NCBI GenBank assembly: GCA_022653735.1
Contig: JALCSU010000020.1
Span: 1-38,258, forward strand
Length of the DNA stretch: 38,258 bases
Origin: Bacteroidales bacterium
Lineage (GTDB): Bacteria > Bacteroidota > Bacteroidia > Bacteroidales > UBA932
Reading direction: 5' to 3'
Positions within the stretch are counted from its first letter, which is position 1, and every line of letters begins with the position of its first letter. The translations under genes were made by a program, and so were the position numbers. A model generated the notes under the pieces. The model did not search any database and was not told where the DNA came from. It worked only from the letters and a program-made list of their open reading frames with translations. Positions 17,897-24,640 of the stretch are shown piece after piece.

Positions 17897-18988
17897 ATGG
17901 CAGAAAATACATTAATAGAAAAAATCCTGGGTTTACGGGATAAATATCTTTCACTTCAGAATCAGCTGTCCGACCCATCCGTGACGTCGGATATGAAGAA
18001 ATTCGTCCAGCTCAACAAGGACTATAAAGGGCTGGAGCCGATCGTGCAGGCTGGCTTAGACTATAAGAAACAAGTGGATGAGCTTAGTGAAGCAAAGAAT
18101 ATATTAGCGAACGAGAAGGATGAGGATTTAAGGAATATGGCGAAAGAGGAGATCGCAGAGATCGAGCCAAAGCTTCCTGAGATGGAGGAGCAGATAAAGA
18201 TACTGCTGCTTCCTGCCGACCCTGACGACAGCAAGAATGCCATCGTCGAGATCCGTGGGGGTACGGGTGGTGACGAGGCTGCTATTTTTGCTGGCGATTT
18301 GTTCCGTATGTATTCCAAGTTTGCTGAGAGCCGTGGTTGGAAGCTGGAAGTGAATGACGAGAATCCTGGTACTGCAGGTGGATTTAAGAGCATCGTCTTC
18401 AAGCTATCTTCTTCGACTGATGGGGTCTATGGCGTCATGAAATATGAATCTGGGGTGCACCGCGTTCAGAGGGTGCCGCAGACTGAGACTCAGGGCCGAA
18501 TTCAGACTTCTGCTGCTTCGGTGGCTGTTTTTCCTGAAGCTGGTGAGTTTGATGTGGATCTAAAGTGGGACGATATTCGTCTGGATTTGTTCTGCTCTTC
18601 GGGTCCTGGAGGGCAGGGGGTGAATACTACTTATTCGGCTGTTCGTCTGACGCATATTCCTACTGGCTTGGTGGTGCAGTGCCAGGAGGAGCGTTCGCAA
18701 ATCAAGAATAAGGAGAGGGCTTTCGAGGAGCTGAGGTCTCGTTTGTATAACCTTGAGCATCAGAAATATCTTGACGAAATAGGGGCTAAGCGTAAAACCA
18801 TGGTCTCTACTGGCGACCGTTCGGCTAAGATTCGCACTTACAATTATCCGCAGGGGCGTGTGACAGATCACCGCATCAACTGGTCCATGTACAACCTTCC
18901 GGCTTTCATGGATGGTGACATTCAGGAGTGCATTGATCAACTCACCATCGCTGAGAATGCTGAGCGTCTCAAGGCTGCCGGAGAATAA
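17897..18988 (+). CDS. prfA: Peptide chain release factor 1
   Basis: A 363-residue class I release factor that reads UAA and UAG and triggers peptidyl-tRNA hydrolysis in the ribosome. The N-terminal coiled coil spans about 5-105. The codon-recognition tripeptide is PQT (194-196) within HRVQRVPQTETQG, and its PxT form identifies RF1 rather than RF2 (SPF). The catalytic GGQ is at 238-240 in SSGPGGQ, followed by GVNTTYSAVRLTH; the Gly after GGQ differs from the Ser or His seen in many relatives. The gene is in the same transcription unit as the acyltransferase gene and is followed by the palindrome cluster. Confidence 0.97.
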   Translation: MAENTLIEKILGLRDKYLSLQNQLSDPSVTSDMKKFVQLNKDYKGLEPIVQAGLDYKKQVDELSEAKNILANEKDEDLRNMAKEEIAEIEPKLPEMEEQIKILLLPADPDDSKNAIVEIRGGTGGDEAAIFAGDLFRMYSKFAESRGWKLEVNDENPGTAGGFKSIVFKLSSSTDGVYGVMKYESGVHRVQRVPQTETQGRIQTSAASVAVFPEAGEFDVDLKWDDIRLDLFCSSGPGGQGVNTTYSAVRLTHIPTGLVVQCQEERSQIKNKERAFEELRSRLYNLEHQKYLDEIGAKRKTMVSTGDRSAKIRTYNYPQGRVTDHRINWSMYNLPAFMDGDIQECIDQLTIAENAERLKAAGE

Positions 18989-19041
18989 AGTTATGGGGGC
19001 AGCGCCCCCTCAGCAGTCGCAGTCATGCGACAAGCCTTGCG

Positions 19042-19119
19042 GTGTGTGAAAACGCAGAATCACACACGGAGCGGCGGTTTTCGACTATTGCGGTGTGCAT
19101 AAACGCGGAATTGCACACC
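19042..19119 (+). repeat. Two paralogous hairpins with compensatory stem changes
   Basis: Copy 1 (19042-19067) has stem GTGTGTGA/TCACACAC; copy 2 (19092-19119) has stem GGTGTGCA/TGCACACC. Both are preceded by TTGC and share nearly the same loop, AAACGCAGAA versus AAACGCGGAA. Aligned, two stem pairs changed on both sides (T-A to C-G, G-C to A-T), so pairing was kept while sequence changed. Confidence 0.75.
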
Positions 19120-19129
19120 ATGCGCTCTT

Positions 19130-19195
19130 GCATCCTCCGGAAGTTATCCTGAGCGGCTGGAAAATGCCGCTCAGTCCGAACTTCCAGTCGGATGC
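19130..19195 (+). repeat. Large stepped hairpin
   Basis: Three nested stems pair symmetrically: GCATCC (19130-19135) with GGATGC (19190-19195), GGAAGTT (19139-19145) with AACTTCC (19179-19185), and CTGAGCGGC (19149-19157) with GCCGCTCAG (19166-19174), around an 8-nt loop. That is 22 perfect pairs, too strong to be chance. No T-run follows, so it is not a simple intrinsic terminator. Confidence 0.8.
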
Positions 19196-19346
19196 TTAGC
19201 CGCGGGGGATCGTAGGGGGCAGCGCCCCTCAGCAGTCGCAGTCATGCGACCGGCGGAGGCCGGGTATTCGCGAGGCGAAAAACCAAGCGAATACCAGAAG
19301 GCCGGTAGCCGCGGGGGATCGTAGGGGGCAGCGCCCCCCTAAAAAT

Positions 19347-19380
19347 AAGAGTACTAGGTAACCTCTTTAAAAACTAGATA
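19347..19380 (+). promoter_or_regulatory. Putative preQ1-I riboswitch controlling yhhQ-queF
   Basis: The 34 nt before the yhhQ ATG match the architecture of the class I preQ1 aptamer. P1 is AAGAG (19347-19351) with CTCTT (19363-19367). The 11-nt loop is TACTAGGTAAC, ending with a C (19362) immediately 5' of the P1 3' strand, the position that pairs with preQ1 in known structures. The tail is A-rich (19369-19373), then CTAG (19374-19377), which pairs with loop CTAG (19354-19357) to form the P2 pseudoknot. The following genes are a queuosine-precursor transporter and QueF, the enzyme that makes preQ1. P2 ends 3 nt before the start codon and no terminator follows, so ligand binding should block translation initiation. 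Structure and context are seen; ligand binding is inferred. Confidence 0.85.
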
Positions 19381-20058
19381 ATGAAACAAAAATTTTCTAT
19401 TGTATTTTTATTGATGGCAGTCCTTTTTACGGTCTGCCTCATAGCATCAAACCTATTCGCGACAAAAGTGTTCGCGATCGGGAACATCTCGCTGCCAGGC
19501 GCAGTCATCATATTCCCGGTGTCATACATATTGAACGATTGCTTTGCAGAGGTTTGGGGGTATCGCAAGGCTCGTCTTGTCATATGGACCGCCTTCGCAA
19601 TGAACTTTTTCGTTGTGGTCGTGGGGCAGATCGTAGTCTGGCTGCCTTCGGCTCCATTCTGGGACGGAGGAGCTCATTTCGACTATATGTTCAATATGGC
19701 TCCGAGAGTGACGTTTGCCTCGCTACTTGCATTTCTTGCGGGCTCTACCCTTAATGCCTTTGTTCTCAGCAAGATGAAGGTGGCTCAGAAGGGCCGCGGT
19801 TTCTCTTGGAGGGCGATCGTTTCATCTATTGCCGGGGAGTGCCTGGATTCGCTGGTGTTCATGCCTATCGCCTTTTGGGGTACAGGGGTACGCCAACTTG
19901 CAGTCATGATGCTCTGCCAAGTTTCCTTCAAGGTCCTTTATGAAATTGTCATATTGCCGATCACTAATATCGTGGTTAAGAAACTCAAGGCAGTCGAGGG
20001 CGAGGATGCATTCGATGAAAACATCTCTTATAATCCTTTTAACATTAAAGACATATAA
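19381..20058 (+). CDS. yhhQ: YhhQ-family queuosine-precursor transporter
   Basis: A 225-residue inner-membrane protein of the YhhQ/VUT family, which imports queuosine precursors such as preQ0 and preQ1. About six hydrophobic helices are visible. Family features include LIASNLFATKVF near 20-31, the conserved FPVSYILNDCFAEVWGYRKAR segment near 45-66, and ECLDSLVFMPIAFWG near 153-167. The start codon abuts the putative preQ1 riboswitch, and queF follows 9 bp downstream. This neighbourhood is strong support for a queuosine role rather than another transporter function. Repression by preQ1 at translation is expected. Confidence 0.92.
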   Translation: MKQKFSIVFLLMAVLFTVCLIASNLFATKVFAIGNISLPGAVIIFPVSYILNDCFAEVWGYRKARLVIWTAFAMNFFVVVVGQIVVWLPSAPFWDGGAHFDYMFNMAPRVTFASLLAFLAGSTLNAFVLSKMKVAQKGRGFSWRAIVSSIAGECLDSLVFMPIAFWGTGVRQLAVMMLCQVSFKVLYEIVILPITNIVVKKLKAVEGEDAFDENISYNPFNIKDI

Positions 20059-20067
20059 TATATTATT

Positions 20068-20523
20068 ATGAATAGGACTAATGAAGGCCTGAAGGAGCTG
20101 GGCCACAAGACTGAATATAAGATGGATTATGCTCCTGAGGTTCTCGAGACTTTCGAGAACAAGCATAAGGAAAATGACTATTGGGTAAGGTTCAACTGCC
20201 CAGAGTTCACGTCTCTATGCCCAATCACTGGGCAGCCGGATTTCGCCGAGATAAGAATCAGCTATATTCCCGATGTCAGGATGGTGGAGAGCAAGAGCCT
20301 GAAGCTCTATCTGTTCAGTTTCCGCAACCATGGAGATTTTCATGAGGATTGCGTCAACACCATCATGAAGGATCTCATCAAACTCATGGATCCTAAATAT
20401 ATTGAAGTGACTGGTTTCTTCACTCCTCGCGGAGGCATTTCCATATATCCTTATGCCAATTATGGCCGTCCTGGTACTAAGTACGAGGCGCTTGCTCAAA
20501 AGCGCTTCGAGTCCCATGAATAG
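20068..20523 (+). CDS. queF: NADPH-dependent 7-cyano-7-deazaguanine reductase (unimodular QueF)
   Basis: A 151-residue cytoplasmic enzyme that reduces preQ0 to preQ1 with NADPH in queuosine biosynthesis, a T-fold protein that forms oligomers. The nucleophile is Cys51 in [14 protein letters not shown], with Asp58 as the proton donor. The QueF signature [16 protein letters not shown] spans 74-89, and HE at 92-93 is the substrate-binding pair. The length matches the single-domain type. It lies 9 bp after the transporter, so the preQ1 it makes can feed back on the riboswitch at the head of the operon. Confidence 0.97.
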   Translation: MNRTNEGLKELGHKTEYKMDYAPEVLETFENKHKENDYWVRFNCPEFTSLCPITGQPDFAEIRISYIPDVRMVESKSLKLYLFSFRNHGDFHEDCVNTIMKDLIKLMDPKYIEVTGFFTPRGGISIYPYANYGRPGTKYEALAQKRFESHE

Positions 20524-20551
20524 GCCATTCGGACATCACATATTCATGTTC

Positions 20552-20581
20552 TGCCATTTTGGCATATTCGAGTAAATGGCA
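20552..20581 (+). repeat. Alternative inverted repeats after queF
   Basis: TGCCATTT (20552-20559) can pair either locally with TGGCA (TGCCA/TGGCA around TTT) or with AAATGGCA (20574-20581). The two pairings exclude each other. There is no T-run. It could be a weak transcript end or an operator in front of dnaK. Confidence 0.4.
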
Positions 20582-20603
20582 CAACATTCGTTATTATCTC
20601 CAG

Positions 20604-20630
20604 CGTCGCATCTGAAATTCAGGTGCGGCG
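20604..20630 (+). promoter_or_regulatory. Leader hairpin in front of dnaK
   Basis: A 12-bp stem with a 3-nt loop: CGTCGCATCTGA pairs with TCAGGTGCGGCG, including two U.G wobbles. It ends 21 bp before the AGGAG site (20651-20655) of dnaK. It is not a CIRCE element (no TTAGCACTC repeat). A role as an mRNA stabiliser, protein-binding site or temperature-sensitive element is possible. No TAnnTTTG promoter is evident in the queF-dnaK gap. Confidence 0.65.
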
Positions 20631-20665
20631 AAATATTCAAAAGAAATAATAGGAGATAAATTAAT

Positions 20666-22555
20666 ATGGGAAAAATCATTGGAATCGACCTTGGAACCAC
20701 GAATTCGTGCGTTGCGGTCATGGAAGGCAATCAGCCAACTGTCATAATTAACAACGAAGGCGAGAGGACAACTCCGTCAGTCGTTGCATTCACAGAAGGT
20801 GGAGAGAGAAAGATTGGTAACCCGGCTAAGCGTCAGGCCATCACCAATCCTAAGAACACCGTATTCTCAATCAAAAGATTCATGGGCGAGACATACGACC
20901 AAGTGCAGAAGGAAATCGCTAGGGTGCCTTATGAGGTCGTCAGAGGCGACAACAACACTCCTCGCGTAAAGATAAATGAAAAGCTTTATTCTCCGCAGGA
21001 GATTTCGGCAATGATTCTTCAGAAAATGAAGAAGACCGCCGAAGATTATCTGCGCCAGCCGGTTACGGAGGCCGTCATCACGGTTCCTGCGTATTTCTCT
21101 GACTCACAGCGTCAGGCTACCAAGGAGGCCGGCAAGATCGCGGGCTTGGATGTCAAGAGAATCATCAACGAGCCTACTGCCGCAGCATTGGCATATGGCT
21201 TGGACAAAAAGAATAAGGACATGAAAGTCGCTGTGTACGACCTTGGTGGTGGTACATTCGATATTTCCATCCTTGAGTTGGGTGGTGGCGTGTTCGAAGT
21301 TAAATCTACGAATGGTGATACTCACCTGGGCGGTGATGATTTCGATCAGGTGATCATCGACTGGCTTGCCGGCGAGTTCGCAAAGGACAATGGCGGAGTG
21401 GATCTTAAGAAGGATCCAATGGCATTGCAGAGGCTTAAGGAGGCTGCTGAGAAAGCAAAGATTGAGCTTTCTAACCAGACTTCTTCTGAAATCAATCTGC
21501 CTTACATCATGCCAGTTGACGGTGTTCCAAAGCACCTCGTGAAGACTCTTACTAGGGCCAAATTCGAGGAACTTTGCGATAACCTCTTCCAGAAGACGAT
21601 CGAGCCTTGCCGTCAGGCTCTTAAGGATGCTGGCTTGCAGCCTTCAGACATTGATGAAGTTCTGCTCGTAGGTGGTTCTACTCGTATTCCTAAGATTCAG
21701 GAAATCGTGAAGAACTTTTTCGGCAAAGAACCTAACAAGAGCGTTAACCCTGATGAGGTCGTTGCCATTGGTGCATCAATACAGGGCGGTGTGCTTGCCG
21801 GTGATGTGAAGGATGTGCTTCTGCTGGATGTTACTCCTCTGTCTCTTGGTATCGAAACGTTGGGTGGCGTGATGACCAAACTCATCGAGTCCAACACCAC
21901 TATTCCTACCAGGAAGTCTCAGGTCTTCTCTACAGCTGCTGATAATCAGCCTTCTGTTGAGATTCACGTGCTCCAGGGCGAGCGTCCTATGGCGAAGGAT
22001 AACAAGGAACTTGGAATATTCCATCTTGATGGAATCGCTCCTGCTCCTAGGGGTGTGCCTCAGATCGAGGTTACCTTCGATATCGATGCCAACGGTATCT
22101 TGAACGTGTCTGCAAAGGATAAGGCTACTGGTAAGGAGCAGAACATCAGGATTGAGGCTTCATCTGGTCTGTCTGAGCAAGAAATTCAGAGGATGCGTGA
22201 TGAGGCTAAGGCTAACGAGGCTGCTGATAAAGAGGCTAAGGAGAAGGCCGATAAGATCAACAACGCTGATTCTCTTTGCTTCCAGGCTGAGAAATTCCTG
22301 AAAGAGAATGGGGATAAGGTTCCGGCTGACGTGAAGTCCGAGGTTGAGTCTGATGTCGCTTCTTTGAAGGAAGCCATCAAGAATCAGAATCTGTCAGACA
22401 TTGACAAGTACTCTGCTGATCTTAGCAAGGCCTTCGAGAAGATGTACCAGGCTGGTCAGAGCGCCCAGCAGGGGCCACAACAAGGTCCGCAAGGTCCTCA
22501 GGCAGGCCCTCAGGGTCCTCAGAATGGTCCAGACCAAGGTCCGGATGAACAATAA
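20666..22555 (+). CDS. dnaK: Hsp70 chaperone DnaK
   Basis: A 629-residue ATP-dependent chaperone that binds exposed hydrophobic segments with DnaJ and GrpE. The N-terminal ATPase begins [16 protein letters not shown] and includes [16 protein letters not shown] and [12 protein letters not shown] near 190-203. The adenosine-binding loop [14 protein letters not shown] is near 330-343, and the linker [13 protein letters not shown] begins the substrate-binding domain near 375. The lid helices are Lys/Glu/Ala-rich. The last 33 or so residues are a low-complexity tail of repeated GPQ/QGP units ([16 protein letters not shown] and similar) ending GPDEQ. dnaJ and grpE are not adjacent. A strong terminator follows. 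Confidence 0.98.
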   Translation: MGKIIGIDLGTTNSCVAVMEGNQPTVIINNEGERTTPSVVAFTEGGERKIGNPAKRQAITNPKNTVFSIKRFMGETYDQVQKEIARVPYEVVRGDNNTPRVKINEKLYSPQEISAMILQKMKKTAEDYLRQPVTEAVITVPAYFSDSQRQATKEAGKIAGLDVKRIINEPTAAALAYGLDKKNKDMKVAVYDLGGGTFDISILELGGGVFEVKSTNGDTHLGGDDFDQVIIDWLAGEFAKDNGGVDLKKDPMALQRLKEAAEKAKIELSNQTSSEINLPYIMPVDGVPKHLVKTLTRAKFEELCDNLFQKTIEPCRQALKDAGLQPSDIDEVLLVGGSTRIPKIQEIVKNFFGKEPNKSVNPDEVVAIGASIQGGVLAGDVKDVLLLDVTPLSLGIETLGGVMTKLIESNTTIPTRKSQVFSTAADNQPSVEIHVLQGERPMAKDNKELGIFHLDGIAPAPRGVPQIEVTFDIDANGILNVSAKDKATGKEQNIRIEASSGLSEQEIQRMRDEAKANEAADKEAKEKADKINNADSLCFQAEKFLKENGDKVPADVKSEVESDVASLKEAIKNQNLSDIDKYSADLSKAFEKMYQAGQSAQQGPQQGPQGPQAGPQGPQNGPDQGPDEQ

Positions 22556-22574
22556 AGCATACGCATAATGTTAG

Positions 22575-22612
22575 TGGGCTGCGCCATCGAAAATGGCGCA
22601 GCCCATTTTAGG
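22575..22612 (+). terminator. Intrinsic terminator of dnaK
   Basis: TGGGCTGCGCCAT pairs perfectly with ATGGCGCAGCCCA around CGAAA (22575-22605), followed by TTTT. A 13-bp GC-rich stem makes this the clearest terminator in the window. Confidence 0.92.
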
Positions 22613-22870
22613 TTTACGCCCAATAGTCTCACCCTTGCGTCTTCCCTGTCGCAAAGCCTCCATGCAAATCACTCGGGAGTAGAAGTGCCCATGGGGCGTA
22701 TGGATTGGAGTTGCACTGACTTTTGGCTGGCAGTTCCGGGTGTCGTTCATCGTTGCTGCACCGTCCCACTAGGTCCTCGGCGATGGAGTCGAAGTGTCTC
22801 TGAGTGGCGTGCGTTGAGGTTAGTCTGACTTTACGCTGCCAGTCGAAGCTGGGCTGGGAATTGCATGTAA
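22613..22870. other. Gene-free stretch between dnaK and the LysE-type gene
   Basis: About 260 bp with no credible gene. The one open frame crossing it begins inside the dnaK terminator and has no recognisable motif. CTGGCAG near 22728 and CTGCCAG near 22837 form a distant 7-bp inverted repeat of doubtful meaning. A decayed gene or element cannot be excluded. Confidence 0.5.
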
Positions 22871-22875
22871 ATTAT

Positions 22876-22883
22876 TAAATTTG
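22876..22883 (+). promoter_or_regulatory. -7 box of the LysE-type gene
   Basis: TAAATTTG is an exact TAnnTTTG match. The -33 position reads GCTG, a poor match. It leaves a short leader to the ATG at 22912 and supports that start. Confidence 0.55.
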
Positions 22884-22911
22884 AAATCGGAAACAAAAAT
22901 GCGAATTGCCC

Positions 22912-23505
22912 ATGGGCTATCTCCTGCCACTACTGCCTGCGCTTCTCACGCAGGTCCTGCTTCTCGGATTCACGCCTGGACCTGCGAATATCTTTGCATT
23001 GTCTGTCTCCATCCGCTACGGACAGAAGGCTGCTATGAGGGTATGGTATGGCATGCTGACGGGCTTCACCATTGCGGCAGTCATAGCGGCGGCCATGGCG
23101 CACGTCCTGGGATCCATGCTGGGCAGTTATGTCGCTTACATTAAATATCTCGGGGCTGCCTACATCCTGTATCTTGCTTACAGGACGCTCCGAAGCACCG
23201 GAATCCGGGATGAAGAAGACCAGGCATGTACTTTCGTCTCCGGGATGATAGTTCAGCTGACGAATGCCAAGATGATCGTGTTCGACTTGATGTCATTCAA
23301 TATGTTCGTGCTTCCATATAGCAACAGATTCTCTGACCTTCTGGTGCTGGTTCTTTTCCTTGAGATCGCCGGCCCTGGAGCTAATTTAGCCTGGCTGTTG
23401 GCAGGTGGTTTTCTGAGCAGGTTCTTCAAGGATTACCGGAGGCAGACCAGCATAGTGATGGCTGTACTACTGGTTCTCTGCGCAATATGGATAGCCTTCT
23501 TCTGA
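22912..23505 (+). CDS. LysE/RhtB-family amino-acid exporter
   Basis: A 197-residue inner-membrane protein with about six helices. The family signature GFTPGPANIFALSVS is near residues 17-31, with GQKAAMRVWYGMLTGF following and QLTNAKMIVF in the middle (near 109-118), where LysE/RhtB proteins have the conserved N-P-K region. Here that segment reads TNAK instead of the common NPK. These proteins export amino acids or related small molecules by proton antiport. The ATG at 22912 is preferred over a TTG two codons upstream. Substrate unknown. A terminator follows at 23582-23612, so it is monocistronic. Confidence 0.87.
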   Translation: MGYLLPLLPALLTQVLLLGFTPGPANIFALSVSIRYGQKAAMRVWYGMLTGFTIAAVIAAAMAHVLGSMLGSYVAYIKYLGAAYILYLAYRTLRSTGIRDEEDQACTFVSGMIVQLTNAKMIVFDLMSFNMFVLPYSNRFSDLLVLVLFLEIAGPGANLAWLLAGGFLSRFFKDYRRQTSIVMAVLLVLCAIWIAFF

Positions 23506-23535
23506 TAGGCGTGAACTGTCCTGCAAGCCGGAGAA

Positions 23536-23549
23536 TTTAGTGCACTAAA
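23536..23549. promoter_or_regulatory. 14-bp perfect palindrome
   Basis: TTTAGTGCACTAAA is a perfect palindrome in the gap after the LysE-type gene. It could be an operator for a dimeric regulator, but no second copy was seen in the window and it is about 120 bp upstream of the nearest promoter. Confidence 0.35.
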
Positions 23550-23581
23550 AAGTCTGGTTTTATCAGTGAGTACATTGGTTT

Positions 23582-23612
23582 AGCACTTCAGCTCCAACTG
23601 ACGTGCTTTTTT
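23582..23612 (+). terminator. Intrinsic terminator of the LysE-type gene
   Basis: AGCACTTCAG pairs with CTGACGTGCT around CTCCAA with one mismatch, followed by six T residues. Confidence 0.75.
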
Positions 23613-23670
23613 GTATCAGAGAGGGAACAGAACAGGAATGGTAAGTCTTTATCTTTGAGATTAACTTATT

Positions 23671-23702
23671 TTTGGAGGTATCGAAAATAGTACCTATATT
23701 TG
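23671..23702 (+). promoter_or_regulatory. Promoter of the DUF4160/DUF2442 pair
   Basis: TTTG at 23671-23674 and TATATTTG at 23695-23702 are spaced 20 bp, within the Bacteroidetes range. The leader to the ATG at 23729 is about 20 nt. Confidence 0.75.
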
Positions 23703-23728
23703 TCTCAACGACATAAGATTGATTGACT

Positions 23729-23992
23729 ATGCCAGAATTATTCAGACAATACGGATTTGTATTTTTGTTTTTCTCTCATGAACACAAACCTATCCATGTC
23801 CATGTCAGAGGTCATAATGGAGATGCAAAATATGTCTGGGACGGTGATGGCTTTTCACTTGAGATCTCACATGGGATCAAGGCTAATGATCTGAAACGTA
23901 TTGAAAGAGCAATCCACGAGAATTCAGATATAATCCTTAACAGATGGTACGAAATTTTTGGCGATACAGATAACGAAGACGACAATGAATAA
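23729..23992 (+). CDS. DUF4160 protein (possible toxin-antitoxin component)
   Basis: An 87-residue soluble protein. The diagnostic DUF4160 features are FVFLFFSHEHKPIHVHVRG (about residues 9-27) with its clustered histidines, then DAKYVWDG and the helix ANDLKRIERAIHENSDIILNRWYEIFG. A TTG two codons upstream is possible, but the ATG at 23729 is preferred. The gene overlaps the start of the DUF2442/HTH gene by 8 nt, so the two are translationally coupled. DUF4160 and DUF2442 genes are commonly adjacent in bacteria, and the pair has the size and arrangement of a toxin-antitoxin module. This is a suspicion from context, not a demonstrated function. Confidence 0.82.
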   Translation: MPELFRQYGFVFLFFSHEHKPIHVHVRGHNGDAKYVWDGDGFSLEISHGIKANDLKRIERAIHENSDIILNRWYEIFGDTDNEDDNE

Positions 23993-24401
23993 GATTGTAA
24001 AAATATGGTTTGACGGCGAATGGCTGTACGGCCTTGGAGATGATGGTAAGACCTATCGTCAGTCCCTTCTTTGGTATAAGAATCTTTTGCATGCCACAGA
24101 AGAACAGAGGCAGGAATACGAAATCAGCACGATAGGCATACATTGGCACAAAGTTAATGAGGATGTCAGTTTTGAAAGTTTTACTTACGAAGAAGCTGAG
24201 CCTTCCGCATTTCAAAGGTTTTTCCTTGAGCACCCTGAAATCAATATTGCAGAGTTCTCAAAGGAAATCGGCTTAAATCCGTCTCTAATGAGAAATTACA
24301 TCAATGGTTTTAAGAAGCCTTCAAAAGAGAGAGAAAAACTGATACTTGACCGTATCCACGAATTGGGAAACATCTATATTAAGGTCTCTTTTGCATCATA
24401 A
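23985..24401 (+). CDS. DUF2442 domain fused to a helix-turn-helix (possible antitoxin)
   Basis: A 138-residue protein. The N-terminal part (about 1-65) is DUF2442: VKIWFDGEWLYGLGDDGKTY, then a Trp/Tyr-rich segment and STIGIHWHKVNEDVSFESF. The C-terminal part (about 75-138) is a helix-turn-helix-like region, INIAEFSKEIGLNPSLMRNY followed by INGFKKPSKEREKLILDRI, resembling XRE DNA-binding domains. The ATG at 23985 overlaps the DUF4160 gene by 8 nt and is preferred to the upstream in-frame TTG/ATG region. A DNA-binding domain on the downstream partner would allow it to repress the shared promoter, as antitoxins do. No terminator is apparent after it. Confidence 0.8.
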   Translation: MNKIVKIWFDGEWLYGLGDDGKTYRQSLLWYKNLLHATEEQRQEYEISTIGIHWHKVNEDVSFESFTYEEAEPSAFQRFFLEHPEINIAEFSKEIGLNPSLMRNYINGFKKPSKEREKLILDRIHELGNIYIKVSFAS

Positions 24402-24610
24402 AATATACCCTTAACGTCCTCGATAGATATGTGGGGAACGCACTCCGTTCAGAAAGCAATACGATATACGCCACCTTGCATTCGCTTACGGCCTTCGGGT
24501 CTCACCTTTCCTTCAAGTCCACCGAACTCACCATCTATGCCTGGAAGTTCATCAGCGCATGTTATAATTTAAGGACAATAGCGGGACGGGTGGGTCAGAA
24601 AGGTTTTTTT
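24402..24610. other. Unexplained stretch before the phosphatase gene
   Basis: About 210 bp with no recognised gene. A plus-strand open frame from 24431 (67 codons, GTG start) contains a coding-like segment (KSTELTIYAWKFISACYNL) but matches no family I recognise, and it has no visible ribosome-binding site. It may be a remnant of a longer gene or chance. Confidence 0.35.
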
Positions 24611-24615
24611 TTCGT

Positions 24616-24623
24616 TAAATTTG
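24616..24623 (+). promoter_or_regulatory. -7 box of the alkaline phosphatase gene
   Basis: TAAATTTG matches TAnnTTTG, 17 bp before the ATG at 24641. A T-run (24604-24612) precedes it, and the -33 region has no TTTG at the ideal distance. Confidence 0.55.
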
Positions 24624-24640
24624 CAGAAAAATAAAATTTA

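Larger units (their letters stand above)
18995..19338 (+). repeat. Composite palindrome and direct-repeat cluster between prfA and yhhQ
   Basis: This gene-free stretch is a chain of hairpins. GGGGGCAGCGCCCCC (6-bp stem, AGC loop) occurs at 18995-19009, with near copies at 19215-19228 and 19323-19338. The hairpin GTCGCA/TGCGAC follows the first two copies (19016-19031; 19235-19250). A block beginning TAGCCGCGGGGGATCG is repeated at 19197-19228 and 19306-19337. Paired hairpins lie at 19042-19067 and 19092-19119, a large stepped hairpin at 19130-19195, and GGTATTCGC/GCGAATACC at 19263-19295. No open frame, tRNA or consensus promoter was found. It looks like mobile REP/MITE-type intergenic elements inserted together. 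The family is not identified, and no other copy exists in this window. Confidence 0.85.

Noticed and set aside
18995..19338. CRISPR array
   Set aside because: Repeats are few, unevenly spaced and of several kinds; no constant repeat-spacer unit and no cas gene nearby.
20591..20640. CIRCE (HrcA) operator before dnaK
   Set aside because: The palindrome there does not contain the TTAGCACTC/GAGTGCTAA halves; it is a different hairpin.
22568..22828. Open frame of 86 codons after dnaK
   Set aside because: It begins inside the dnaK terminator stem and has no domain or ribosome-binding site; Arg/Ser/Cys-rich composition is typical of a chance frame.
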